DNA of 64,000 nt from Microbacterium paraoxydans (GTDB taxonomy: Bacteria > Actinomycetota > Actinomycetes > Actinomycetales > Microbacteriaceae), in the NCBI RefSeq assembly GCF_018224615.1, contig NZ_JAGTUK010000001.1:868001-932000 (forward strand). The letters run 5' to 3'. The notes below the pieces were generated by a model. That model made no database searches, was not told the DNA's origin, and saw only the letters and a program-made list of their open reading frames with translations. This document shows positions 8,662 to 16,904 of the stretch, one piece after another. The translations under genes were made by a program, and so were the position numbers. The number at the start of each line of letters is the position of its first letter. The first letter of the stretch is position 1.

Positions 8662-8688
8662 CTGTCGGCCGCGCGGGCCGCCGCGTTA
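8662..8688 (-). promoter_or_regulatory. FliA/sigma-28-type promoter for flbD-motA-motB operon
   Basis: On the minus strand TAAC (8688-8685), exactly 15 nt, GCCGACAG (8669-8662). It predicts a transcript start near 8655 and a leader of about 65 nt before flbD. The C in place of T in the -10 element is shared with the flgB promoter. Confidence 0.8.
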
Positions 8689-8855
8689 GGGCCCGGGGCG
8701 AGCGACGCCCCATCCAGCTCCCGACCTGACGCGGGCGCCGTGTCGCAGGCGCCCGGGCGCGGCGGGCGGGGTCAGCATGGAGGGGACCGGACCCGACCGA
8801 GCCCGCGCCGAGGCGCGCCTCCACGGGGCAGCCCGGAGAACCAGGAGACGCACCC

Positions 8856-10214
8856 GTGATGCAGCGCACCCCCGAGACCGCGGCCGAGACGGCAGCGGAG
8901 GACTGCGGGTGCGCCCCGTCCCCCGCGGAGCGCGAGTCGCTGTGGCGGGTGAACGTCAGCCGCCGCGGGGCTTTCGGGCTCGGCGCGCTCGGCGTGGTCG
9001 CACTCGCCGCGTTCGGCGTGGGGACGGGCGTGTCCGCCGCCTACGCCGCGACCTACCCCAGCTGGGACGACGTGCAGCGGGCCAAGAACAACGAGGCGGC
9101 CAAGGCGGCCGAGGTGTCGCGCATCGAGGGTCTGATCCAGTCGCTCACCCGCAAGGTCGCGGAGACGCAGGCCGCGGCGCAGGTCGCGTCCGACGAGTTC
9201 TACGCGGCGCAGCAGGCCTACTTCGCGGCGATCACCGAGGCGGACAACCTGCAGGCCGAGGCCGACGAGCAGTCCGCGCTGGCGGAGTCGTCCGCCAAGA
9301 AGGCCGGGCAGGTCGCGGCGCAGCTGTACCGCAGCGGCGGGGACGACACCTCGCTGCAGCTGTTCTTCGCCGGTTCGGGCGCGAGCGCCGACGAGCTGCT
9401 GTCGCGGCTCGGCACGATGGACAAGTTCCTGCAGTACAACCAGTCGGTGTACGACAACGCCGTCGCGGCGCGCAACGCCGCCCAGTCGCTGAGCGATCAG
9501 GCCGCGGTCGCCCGTGACGAGCGCGACCGGCTGCAGCAGGTCGCCGAGCAGAAGATGGAGGCGGCGCAGCAGGCGGCGGAGGCCGCGCAGGCCGCGCTCG
9601 ACGAGCAGTCCGCGAACCTGGAGACCATGAAGGCGCAGCTCGCGGCCCTCAAGGACACCACGGCCACCACGGTCGCGCAGTACCAGGCGGGTGTCGCGGC
9701 GCGCGAGGCCGAGGAGCGGGCGAGGCGCGAGCGCGAGGCGGCTGCGGCGGCGGCCGCGGGCGGCGGCAACGGCGGCGGGGGAGGTCAGGCGGGCTCCGGC
9801 GGCTGGGTGCGCCCGCACGGCGGTGCCCGCAGCTCCAGCTACGGCCCCCGCACCTCGATCTGCGGTCCGCGCGGGTGCTCCTCGAGCTTCCACTACGGCG
9901 CCGACCTGGCCAACGGCTGCGGTGCCGCGATCTACGCCGCGAACTCCGGCACGGTGGACTACGCCGGAGCGAACGGCAACTACGGCAACTACGTGCGCAT
10001 CCAGCACGGCGGCGGGGTGAGCACGGGCTACGCGCACATCAAGAACGGCGGCATCATCGTGCGCCGCGGCCAGTGGGTCAACGCGGGCCAGGTCATCGCG
10101 TACGCGGGGGACACCGGCCGGTCGTTCGGCTGCCACCTGCACTTCGAGGTGTACATCAACGGCGGCTACACCAACCCGGTGCGCTTCATGGAGGACCGCG
10201 GCGTCTACGTCTGA
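8856..10214 (+). CDS. Tat-exported coiled-coil M23 peptidase (LytM/EnvC-like)
   Basis: A 452-residue predicted peptidoglycan endopeptidase. The N-terminus has a twin-arginine motif SRRGAF (residues 35-40) followed by a hydrophobic segment to about 66, suggesting Tat export. Residues 70-300 are a long alanine-rich coiled coil, then a Gly-rich hinge (about 301-316). The C-terminal M23 domain has intact zinc ligands H346, D350 (FHYGAD) and H429, with active-site H394 and H427 (HLHFEV), so it should be catalytic. The start is GTG at 8856 (AGGAG 8 nt upstream) or the next codon, ATG. It is on plus, alone between two minus-strand flagellar operons. A role in opening the wall for flagella is inferred from position only; general cell-division hydrolase activity is the alternative. 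Confidence 0.85.
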   Translation: MMQRTPETAAETAAEDCGCAPSPAERESLWRVNVSRRGAFGLGALGVVALAAFGVGTGVSAAYAATYPSWDDVQRAKNNEAAKAAEVSRIEGLIQSLTRKVAETQAAAQVASDEFYAAQQAYFAAITEADNLQAEADEQSALAESSAKKAGQVAAQLYRSGGDDTSLQLFFAGSGASADELLSRLGTMDKFLQYNQSVYDNAVAARNAAQSLSDQAAVARDERDRLQQVAEQKMEAAQQAAEAAQAALDEQSANLETMKAQLAALKDTTATTVAQYQAGVAAREAEERARREREAAAAAAAGGGNGGGGGQAGSGGWVRPHGGARSSSYGPRTSICGPRGCSSSFHYGADLANGCGAAIYAANSGTVDYAGANGNYGNYVRIQHGGGVSTGYAHIKNGGIIVRRGQWVNAGQVIAYAGDTGRSFGCHLHFEVYINGGYTNPVRFMEDRGVYV

Positions 10215-10298
10215 CCCCGCCCGAAACCCTCATTAGTGCGCCGCTTGCTGAGCTTTAGGACGGCGAAGGCGGGGTAACGCACCGGTGACGGCCCCGGG

Positions 10299-11606
10299 TC
10301 AGCCGACGGTGACCGGGCGGGTGCCCAGCTGAATCAGCGACGGCGCGGCACAGCAGCCACCACCGCCGGCCTCGGCGTCGAACCCGCCCGAACCGCCGCA
10401 CACGCCCGTGGCGGGCAGCACCAGCTCGTCGCGCGCGGCCGCCTCGTGGTCGCCCGCGAGGTGGGCGACCACGCTGCGCACCTGCTCGAAGCCGGTCAGT
10501 GCGAGGAACGTCGGGGCGCGGCCGTACGACTTGGCGCCCACGATGAACAGGTTCCGCTCCGGCTGCGCGAGCTGACGCGCTCCGGTCGCGGAGACGGAGC
10601 CGCACGAGTGGATGTTCGGGTCGATGTCGGCGGCGATGCCCGCGACCGCGTCGAGCGCGGGGTCGAGGGCGATGCGCACCTCGCGCAGGATGCTCGTGTC
10701 GGGGCGGAAACCGGTGAGCGCGAACACGTGCTCGACCCCGGCGACCTCGCGGCCGTCCTCCGCCCGCACCGTGAGCGTGTCGCCGTCGGAGGCGAGCTCG
10801 GCGACCCGGAAGCCGGTGACGAGCTCGACCGCTCCGGCGTCGACCACCTCGCGGGCGCGGCGGCCCAGGGCGGCGCGCTCGGGAAGGCCGTCGCCGTCGC
10901 CGCCGCCGAACGTCGGGGCGGCGGTGCCGCGCCGCAGCAGCCAGGTGACGCGGGTCCCGGGGGCGCGCCGGGCGAGGTCGGCGAGGCGGAGGACCGCGTG
11001 GGTCGCGGAGTGCCCGGCACCGACGATCGCGACGTGGCTCCCGGCGAACGCGGACACGTCGTCGGGGATGCGGTACGAGACCCGGTCGGCGGCCGCGGTC
11101 TCGCCCACCGCCGGGAACCCGTCGGCACCGGCCGGGTTGGGCTGGCTCCACGTGCCGCTCGCGTCGATGACGGCGCGGGCGAGCAGGCGGCCCTCGACGC
11201 CGTGGGCGTCGCGCGTGTGCACGACGAACGGCTGGGCGTCGCGCCCGCTGTCGACGACCCGGTCCCGCCCCTGTCGCGCGACGCCGGTGACGGTGGTCGC
11301 ATAGTGCACCCGGTCGCCCAGCGCGGCGGCAAGGGGGCTGAGGTAGCGTTCGACCCACTCGGCGCCGGTGGGGTACCCGCTGGTCGGTGCGGCCCATCCG
11401 GTCGGCTCGAGGAGGCGGCGCGCGGCCCCGTCGGTCAGCTCGGGCCAGGCGGAGAACAGGCGCACGTGGCCCCATTCCGCCACGGCGGCTCCGGCCGTGT
11501 CACCGCGTTCGACGACGATCGCGTCGAGGCCGCGTTCGGTGAGGTGGGCGGCGGCGGCGAGCCCCTGGGGGCCGGCTCCGATGACGACGACGGGCAGTGC
11601 GGACAT
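10299..11606 (-). CDS. ArsO-like flavin-dependent oxidoreductase of an arsenic-response module
   Basis: A 435-residue FAD/NAD(P)H-dependent oxidoreductase. The N-terminal FAD-binding GAGPQG motif is at about residues 10-15 and a second nucleotide-binding motif VGAGHSATHA near residue 194. A fingerprint of class B flavin monooxygenases is only loosely present. The C-terminus has an unusual cysteine-rich tail (GVCGGSGG, then GGGGCC) that could bind metalloids or act as a redox pair. It is divergently paired with an arsR gene, with twin operator-like repeats between, which matches ArsO-type monooxygenases found in ars operons. No arsenite pump, arsenate reductase or arsM is next to it. The substrate is not demonstrated. 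Confidence 0.75.
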   Translation of the reverse strand: MSALPVVVIGAGPQGLAAAAHLTERGLDAIVVERGDTAGAAVAEWGHVRLFSAWPELTDGAARRLLEPTGWAAPTSGYPTGAEWVERYLSPLAAALGDRVHYATTVTGVARQGRDRVVDSGRDAQPFVVHTRDAHGVEGRLLARAVIDASGTWSQPNPAGADGFPAVGETAAADRVSYRIPDDVSAFAGSHVAIVGAGHSATHAVLRLADLARRAPGTRVTWLLRRGTAAPTFGGGDGDGLPERAALGRRAREVVDAGAVELVTGFRVAELASDGDTLTVRAEDGREVAGVEHVFALTGFRPDTSILREVRIALDPALDAVAGIAADIDPNIHSCGSVSATGARQLAQPERNLFIVGAKSYGRAPTFLALTGFEQVRSVVAHLAGDHEAAARDELVLPATGVCGGSGGFDAEAGGGGCCAAPSLIQLGTRPVTVG

Positions 11607-11618
11607 CAGTTCTCCTCG

Positions 11619-11674
11619 TATCGATGAACGTCAATATGATCACCCTCCGGCATCTATCGAAGAATGTCAATACG
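11619..11674. promoter_or_regulatory. Twin ArsR-type operator repeats
   Basis: Two near-identical 20-bp direct repeats at 11619-11638 and 11655-11674 (TATCGATGAACGTCAATATG and TATCGAAGAATGTCAATACG; 17 of 20 identical) are 36 bp apart between the divergent oxidoreductase and arsR genes. Each contains an imperfect dyad ATCGA-N6-TCAAT, like operators of ArsR-family repressors. They probably control both genes. Confidence 0.75.
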
Positions 11675-11689
11675 TGAGAGACTGAGGGT

Positions 11690-12031
11690 GTGAGCCTCCC
11701 CACCGTGATCGACCAGACCGCGTGCTGCGTGCCGCGCGTCACCTCCGCCCTCACGCCGCAGGACGCCGAGCGCGCCGCGCGCGTGTTCAAGGCCATGGGC
11801 GATCCCACCCGCGTGCAGCTGCTGTCGCTCATCGCGGGAAGCCCGGAGGGCGAGGCGTGCATCTGCGACCTCACCGATCCCGTCGGGCTGTCGCAGGCGA
11901 CCGTCTCGCACCACATGAAGCTGCTCGCCGAGGCGGGGCTCGTCACGCGCGAGCAGCGCGGTCGGTGGGCGTACTTCGCCGTGAACGACACTGTGCTCGG
12001 CGCCGCCGCCGACGCGCTCCGCCCCGCCTGA
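11690..12031 (+). CDS. arsR: ArsR-family metalloid-responsive repressor
   Basis: A 113-residue winged-helix repressor. The DNA-recognition helix is around residues 68-80 (SQATVSHHMKLLAEAG). Cysteines are Cys12-Cys13 near the N-terminus and Cys57 and Cys59 (EACICDL). That arrangement resembles Corynebacterium glutamicum ArsR, where an N-terminal CC pair and one later Cys bind As(III), and differs from the E. coli CVC type alone. The start is GTG at 11690, and a GAGACT hexamer ends 6 nt before it, so the mRNA may be leaderless. It probably represses itself and the divergent flavoprotein gene through the twin repeats. Confidence 0.9.
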   Translation: MSLPTVIDQTACCVPRVTSALTPQDAERAARVFKAMGDPTRVQLLSLIAGSPEGEACICDLTDPVGLSQATVSHHMKLLAEAGLVTREQRGRWAYFAVNDTVLGAAADALRPA

Positions 12032-12075
12032 CCCCCGGCGTACGGCACCCCCGGCGTACGCGGCACACACGCGAA

Positions 12076-12109
12076 GGGAGGGCTCCCGCGTCGTGCGGCG
12101 AGCCCTCCC
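12076..12109. terminator. Bidirectional terminator between arsR and flgE
   Basis: GGGAGGGCTC (12076-12085) pairs perfectly with GAGCCCTCCC (12100-12109) around a 14-nt loop; flanking CACACAC and GTGTGCGTG could lengthen the stem. It lies between two convergent genes. Confidence 0.75.
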
Positions 12110-12125
12110 GTGTGCGTGATCCGGG

Positions 12126-13286
12126 TCAGCGCTTGAGGTTCGTCAGCTCCTGCAGCACCTCGTCGCTCGTGGTGATGATGCGGGCGTTCGCCTGGAAGCC
12201 GCGCTGCGCCACGATCAGGTTCGTGAACTCCTGCGATAGGTCGACGTTCGACATCTCCAGCGCGCCGCTGATGATGCCGCCCAGCCCCGCGCTCCCGGCC
12301 TGGCCGAGCTCGGGCTGACCCGAGTTGCCGCTCGGACGGAACTGCGAGGAGCCGACCTTCTCCAGCCCACCGGGGTTCACGAAGCCCGCGAGCGCGATGC
12401 GCGCGAGCACCTGGGTGTCGCCGTTGCTGAACGTGCCGACCAGGCTGCCGTCGTTGGTCAGCGCGTAGGAGGCGAGCGTGCCGGCGGGCTTGCCGTTCTG
12501 CTCCTTCAGGGCGAGGTCGCTGACGTCGGCGAAGCCGGTGACGGCGGACAGGTCGACTGTGATGCCGCCCGACACGATGCTGCCCGCGCCGTTCTGCACG
12601 CCGTCGGTGAAGGAGAGCGAGGTGGTGGCACCGGCGCCGTCGGCCACGTCCCATCCGGTGGCGGTGCGCGTGAACGTGAGGCGCAGCGTGGAGGCCGTGC
12701 CGTCCGCGTCGTAGGTCTTGATGTCGCGCACGAGCTGGTCGCCCACCGCGGCGCCCGAGGGGAGGTTGCCGGTCGCGCGGGCGGTCGTGGTGGCCGCGGC
12801 GGGGCTGAGCGCACCCACCGGGAGGGTGATGTCGCCGATGCCCTGGCCGGGCACGATCACGCCGTTCTGCGCGGTCCAGCCCTGCACGAGCGCTCCGCCC
12901 GCGCCGACCAGCCGGCCGCTCGCGTCGAACGTGAAACCGCCGTTGCGGGTGTAGAGCGTCTCGCCGCCCGAGCGCACGACGAAGAAGCCGTCGCCCGAGA
13001 TCATCAGGTCGGTGGGCACGCCGGTGGGCTGGGGCGCGCCACCGGCGAAGTTGGTGCTGATGCCGGCGACCTGCACGCCGAGGCCGACCTGGGCGGGGTT
13101 CTGTCCGCCTGCGGCCTGCTGCGGCAGCATCGAGTTGCGCAGCAGCTGCGACAGCGAGTCCTGGAACTGCACGGACGACGCCTTGAAGCCGGTGGTGTTG
13201 ACGTTGGCGATGTTGTTGCCGGTGACGTCGAGCATGGTCTGGTGCGAGCGGAGTCCGGAGATGCCGGAGAAGAGCGAGCGGAGCAT
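12126..13286 (-). CDS. flgE: Flagellar hook protein FlgE
   Basis: FlgE builds the hook. It has 386 residues, beginning with the rod/hook N-terminal motif LFSGISGLRSHQTMLDVTGN and NIANVNTTGFKAS, and ending with the heptad-type C-terminus typical of axial proteins (SQEFTNLIVAQRGFQANARI). The middle carries the FlgE D1/D2 region with ISGDGFFVVR. It is last in operon 2, after flgD, which caps hook assembly. Since no flgF or flgG is visible in this window, I checked whether it could be FlgG. The length and the large variable middle favour FlgE. Confidence 0.93.
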   Translation of the reverse strand: MLRSLFSGISGLRSHQTMLDVTGNNIANVNTTGFKASSVQFQDSLSQLLRNSMLPQQAAGGQNPAQVGLGVQVAGISTNFAGGAPQPTGVPTDLMISGDGFFVVRSGGETLYTRNGGFTFDASGRLVGAGGALVQGWTAQNGVIVPGQGIGDITLPVGALSPAAATTTARATGNLPSGAAVGDQLVRDIKTYDADGTASTLRLTFTRTATGWDVADGAGATTSLSFTDGVQNGAGSIVSGGITVDLSAVTGFADVSDLALKEQNGKPAGTLASYALTNDGSLVGTFSNGDTQVLARIALAGFVNPGGLEKVGSSQFRPSGNSGQPELGQAGSAGLGGIISGALEMSNVDLSQEFTNLIVAQRGFQANARIITTSDEVLQELTNLKR

Positions 13287-13313
13287 GGGGATGCCTTTCT
13301 GGGGAGACGGGGG

Positions 13314-13772
13314 TCAGGCAGCAGTGCCGGGGGCGAGGGAGACGCCGGAGACGGCGTCGAGGGGGATGGAGGCGTCGCCGATCGTGACGAGCGGGATCGC
13401 CCCCTTGTAGGACACCGAGGTGACGATGCCCTTCTTGGTGGTGCCGTCGGCGTCGACGTACTGCGCTTCGCGCCCGATCAGCGCGGCGGCGGTCTGCCGC
13501 ATGCTGAGCGCGAAGTTCTCGGTGGTGGTGGTCGACAGCGCCGTGAGCTGCTCCATCGAGGCGAGCTGCGTGGTCTGCGAGATCATCTCGTTGGTGTTCA
13601 TGGGCGAGCTGGGGTCCTGGTTGGTGAGCTGGGTCACCAGCAGCTTGAGGAACACCTCCGAGTCGAGGGTCTTCTTGCGCTCGGACGCCGGGGTGGTGCT
13701 GCCCGTCTGCACGCCGGACGTGGGGGTGGTGCCCGGGGGGATCGTGCCGGGGATGGAGTCGACCGTGGTCAT
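13314..13772 (-). CDS. flgD: Flagellar hook-capping protein FlgD
   Basis: FlgD is the scaffold for hook polymerisation. It has 152 residues, a short form. The N-terminal conserved part is plain (SEVFLKLLVTQLTNQDPSSP, then MISQTTQLASMEQL). The C-terminal part looks like a reduced SH3-like domain (KGIVTSVSYKGAIPLVTIGD), and the FlnI-type fold seen in long FlgD proteins is absent. It lies between fliK and flgE with small gaps on both sides. Confidence 0.93.
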   Translation of the reverse strand: MTTVDSIPGTIPPGTTPTSGVQTGSTTPASERKKTLDSEVFLKLLVTQLTNQDPSSPMNTNEMISQTTQLASMEQLTALSTTTTENFALSMRQTAAALIGREAQYVDADGTTKKGIVTSVSYKGAIPLVTIGDASIPLDAVSGVSLAPGTAA

Positions 13773-13786
13773 GGGGTCCTCTCTGA

Positions 13787-15196
13787 TCAGGCGAAGATGT
13801 CGATGCCGCCGAGCGGCGTGGCGGTCGGGACGGGCGGGGGCGGCGGATCCGGGGCGGGCGGGGCGGGGGCGGGGGAACGGTGTGCGGCCTGCCGCTCGGC
13901 GCCCGGCCCCGCGCCGCCGTGCTGACCGCTCGCCGTGGCCCCGTGCTGCGGGGAGGGGGAGGAGCCGTCGGAGGCGGCGAGGCTGAGGGTCGCGTGCGGG
14001 GCGGCGATCGCGAGGTCGCGGCGGAGATCGACGAGGATGGCGCGCAGGGCGTCCCGTCCGAGCTCGCCGGGGGCCTGCAGCTCGATGCGGATGGCGGGTC
14101 CGGCGATGTGGGCGCGCACGGTGATCGGGCCGAGGTTCTCCGGCGACACGGTGAGCGTGATCCGGTGCTCACCGTCGGGGGCCTGCGCGAGCGCGACCAC
14201 GGGCGTCGCCACCTGCGGGAGCAGGGGAGGCCGGGCCGCGGCCGACGGGGCGACCGGCGGCGTGGCGGCCGGGGCGGTGGCGGCGACCGGGGTGGGTGCC
14301 GGGGTGCCGGCGGCGGCGGCGACGGGGTCGACGGCCGGAGGAGCGGGTGCGGCGGCGGGCGCAGGTGCGGGGCTCGGGGCGGTGGCGGTGGTCGGCGTGT
14401 CCGCGGCGGTGGCCGCTGCGGGCGCGGAGCCGGGGGCCGACGGCGGGGAGAGGCGCGGGAGGGCGCGGTCGGGACCGGTGTCCGTGTCGGCGGTCGCGCT
14501 CGCGGGGGCGGTGGTGCCGGAGGCGGTGGAGGTGAGGACGGTGGCCGTGGAGGCGGTGCCGGTGGCCGTGTCGGGGGCGGTCGTGGCGGCGGTCTCGGTG
14601 GTCGGGGTGGCCGGTGTCGCGGCGGGGGAGACGGTGGTGGCGGCGGCGGGCTCGGCAGCGGTGGCGGCGGTCGCGGCGTTGGCGAAGGGCGTCGCCGCGG
14701 GTGGCGAACCGGCGGACGACGGGGAGGGACCGGTCGCGGCGGTTGAGCCCGGGGGGAGGGAGTCCTGCTCGGCGGTCGCCACGGTGGCGGCGGCAGCCCC
14801 AAGCGATGCGGAGCCGAGCGCGATCGCGGCGGTCGCGGATGTCGCGGAGTCCGAGGCGACCCCGGCCACGACGGCGGCTTCTCCCGCGGCCGCGGCGGGG
14901 ACAGCGGGGAGGGGGGTCGCGACGGGTCCCGCGGGGACGGCGGGCACGACCGCAGCCGCGGTCGCGACGGCGGCCTCGGTGCCCGGGCCCTGCGCGTCGG
15001 TGCCCGGTTCCGCCCCCGGCGAGACGGCGGCCTCCCCGGCCTCGGGCGCCCCGAGACGGGAGGGCGTGGTCTCGCGCACCGCATCCCGCACGGCATCCGC
15101 GAACGCGGCGGCTCCGGGCGACGGGGTCTTTCCGGGCGACGGGGTCGGGCGGACGGGCCGGGCGTCGAGCGCGGTGAGGAGGTCGACGGGGGTCAT
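13787..15196 (-). CDS. fliK: Flagellar hook-length control protein FliK
   Basis: FliK measures the hook and triggers the FlhB substrate switch. It has 469 residues. Residues about 60-360 are extremely Ala/Thr/Pro-rich low-complexity sequence, as expected for the flexible ruler part. The C-terminal Flg_hook domain (about residues 365-430) carries the family motif LTVSPENLGPITVRAHI. The tail is Pro-rich and ends GGIDIFA. The ATG overlaps the fliJ stop. The low-complexity half makes the opposite strand open in long Pro/Arg-rich shadow frames, which are not genes. Confidence 0.88.
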   Translation of the reverse strand: MTPVDLLTALDARPVRPTPSPGKTPSPGAAAFADAVRDAVRETTPSRLGAPEAGEAAVSPGAEPGTDAQGPGTEAAVATAAAVVPAVPAGPVATPLPAVPAAAAGEAAVVAGVASDSATSATAAIALGSASLGAAAATVATAEQDSLPPGSTAATGPSPSSAGSPPAATPFANAATAATAAEPAAATTVSPAATPATPTTETAATTAPDTATGTASTATVLTSTASGTTAPASATADTDTGPDRALPRLSPPSAPGSAPAAATAADTPTTATAPSPAPAPAAAPAPPAVDPVAAAAGTPAPTPVAATAPAATPPVAPSAAARPPLLPQVATPVVALAQAPDGEHRITLTVSPENLGPITVRAHIAGPAIRIELQAPGELGRDALRAILVDLRRDLAIAAPHATLSLAASDGSSPSPQHGATASGQHGGAGPGAERQAAHRSPAPAPPAPDPPPPPVPTATPLGGIDIFA

Positions 15197-15615
15197 GCGG
15201 GTCCCTCCAGCGGCGGGCGACCGGCGATCTCGTCGAGCTCGGCCTGCTCGGCGTGCAGGTCGGCGGCGCGGAGCTCGGCCGCGTGGGTGCCGGCCAGCCG
15301 CTCCAGGCCGCGCAGCGTGCGGCGCGCGTCCGCGTGCTCGGCCCGCGCCTCGGCGACGGTCTCCTCCTGCAGCTCCGACAGCGTCCGGAGGTCGGCGAGC
15401 ATGGCACGCCCTGCCACGCGGGCGGCGGCGAGCGCGGCGAGCGAGCGGACGTCGACGGCCTCGGTGTCGGCGGCGGACAGGTGCGCACGCAGGGCCCGGT
15501 CGCGCGCCTCGGTGTGCTGCGCGTCGATCACCGCCCGGGAGAGACGTTGCGCCGCCGCGCGCTCCTGGATCTCCCGCACGCGCAGCAGCCCGGCCAGCGA
15601 GAACGAACGACTCAT
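15193..15615 (-). CDS. fliJ: Flagellar export chaperone/stalk protein FliJ
   Basis: FliJ is the coiled-coil stalk of the export ATPase FliI and an escort for chaperones. It has 140 residues, almost entirely charged and alanine-rich helix, beginning SRSFSLAGLLRVREIQERAA, the usual FliJ start pattern. Sequence identity within the family is low; the call rests on coiled-coil character, length and the position between fliI and fliK. Both ends overlap neighbours by 4 nt. Confidence 0.88.
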   Translation of the reverse strand: MSRSFSLAGLLRVREIQERAAAQRLSRAVIDAQHTEARDRALRAHLSAADTEAVDVRSLAALAAARVAGRAMLADLRTLSELQEETVAEARAEHADARRTLRGLERLAGTHAAELRAADLHAEQAELDEIAGRPPLEGPA

Positions 15616-16904
15616 GCGACCCCCTCGAAGGCGCCGACCAGGGCGTCCAGCCGGCGCCATGACTCCTCGATGTCGCTGGTCTCGTCGAGCGACTGCGTGA
15701 GGAAGGCCGAGATCGCCCGCTCGTGCGCGATGGCCGCGTCGATGCGCGGGTCGGCGCCCGCGTGGTACGCGCCGATGTCGATCAGGTCGGTCGCGCGGCG
15801 GCGGGCGGCCAGCACGGCCCGCAGGGTGGCGGCATGCCGGCGGCGTTCGGCCTCGGTGATCTTGCCCGCCACGCGCGACACCGAACCGAGCACGTCGATC
15901 GCGGGGTGGTGGCCCGACAGGGCCAGAGCGCGGTCGAGCACCACGTGGCCGTCGAGGATCGAGCGGACGGCGTCGGCGATCGGCTCGTTGTGGTCGTCGC
16001 CGTCGACCAGCACGGTGTAGATGCCGGTGATGGAGCCGACGCGGTCGGTGCCGGCACGCTCGAGCAGCCCGGCGAGCACCGAGAACGTGGAGGGCGGGTA
16101 GCCGCGCGTGGCCGGGGGCTCCCCGGCCGAGAGGCCGATCTCGCGCTGCGCCATCGCCACGCGCGTGAGCGAGTCCATCATGAGGATCGCGTGGGCGCCG
16201 TCGTCGCGGAACGCCTCGGCGATGCGCGTGGCCGTGAAGGCCGCCCGGATGCGGGCCATCGCGGGCTGGTCCGAGGTGGACACCACCACGACGGAGCGGG
16301 CGAGCCCCTCGGGTCCGAGGTCGTCCTCGATGAACTCGCGCACCTCGCGGCCGCGCTCGCCGACCAGCGCGATCACGGTGACCTCGGCCTCGGTGCCGCG
16401 CGCGATCATCGACAGCAGCGACGATTTGCCCACCCCGGAGCCCGCGAACAGGCCGACGCGCTGGCCGCGGCCGACGCTCACGAGGGTGTCCAGGGCCCGC
16501 ACGCCCAACGGGAGCGGGGTGGTGATGCGGTCGCGCTCCATGAGGGAGGGCGTCGCGTGGTCGAGGCTCACGGTGGGGGCGCCGAGCGGCCCCTTGCCGT
16601 CGATGGGGCGACCGAGCCCGTCGAGGATCCGTCCGAGGAGGGCTCGCCCCGTGGGCACCCGCACCGGACCCCCGCTGCCGCGCACCGGGGCGCCGACCGT
16701 GAGCCCGGCGACCGGGGCGAGGGGCATGCACCGCAGCCCGTCCTCGCCCGTGGCCACGACCTCCGCGTCGATGCCGTCGAGCGTCACGACGTCTCCGACG
16801 GCGCCGTCGAGTCCGCGCACGTGCACGCTGAGCCCGCGCACCCTGGTCACCTCGCCGATGCGCTCGGGGCGCACGGCCTCGCGCACGGCGGCCCAGGCGC
16901 TCAT
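15612..16904 (-). CDS. fliI: Flagellum-specific export ATPase FliI
   Basis: FliI is the cytoplasmic ATPase of the export apparatus, related to the F1 beta subunit. It has 430 residues. The Walker A motif GSGVGKS is at residues 155-161 and a Walker B-type ILMMDSLTRVAMA follows near residue 240. The family block LSAGEPPATRGYPPSTFSVL, typical of FliI/SctN, is present. It is preceded by fliH (its regulator) and followed by fliJ (its stalk), both with ATGA overlaps. Confidence 0.97.
   Translation of the reverse strand: MSAWAAVREAVRPERIGEVTRVRGLSVHVRGLDGAVGDVVTLDGIDAEVVATGEDGLRCMPLAPVAGLTVGAPVRGSGGPVRVPTGRALLGRILDGLGRPIDGKGPLGAPTVSLDHATPSLMERDRITTPLPLGVRALDTLVSVGRGQRVGLFAGSGVGKSSLLSMIARGTEAEVTVIALVGERGREVREFIEDDLGPEGLARSVVVVSTSDQPAMARIRAAFTATRIAEAFRDDGAHAILMMDSLTRVAMAQREIGLSAGEPPATRGYPPSTFSVLAGLLERAGTDRVGSITGIYTVLVDGDDHNEPIADAVRSILDGHVVLDRALALSGHHPAIDVLGSVSRVAGKITEAERRRHAATLRAVLAARRRATDLIDIGAYHAGADPRIDAAIAHERAISAFLTQSLDETSDIEESWRRLDALVGAFEGVA

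Noticed and set aside
10214..10280. CCCCGCC and GGCGGGG after the M23 gene as a terminator
   Set aside because: The arms are about 45 nt apart with no compact stem and no T run.
11500..15096. A 1198-codon Pro/Arg-rich open frame across flgE, flgD and fliK
   Set aside because: It is a frame shadow of the Ala/Thr-rich fliK and of flgE; it has no recognisable domain or RBS.
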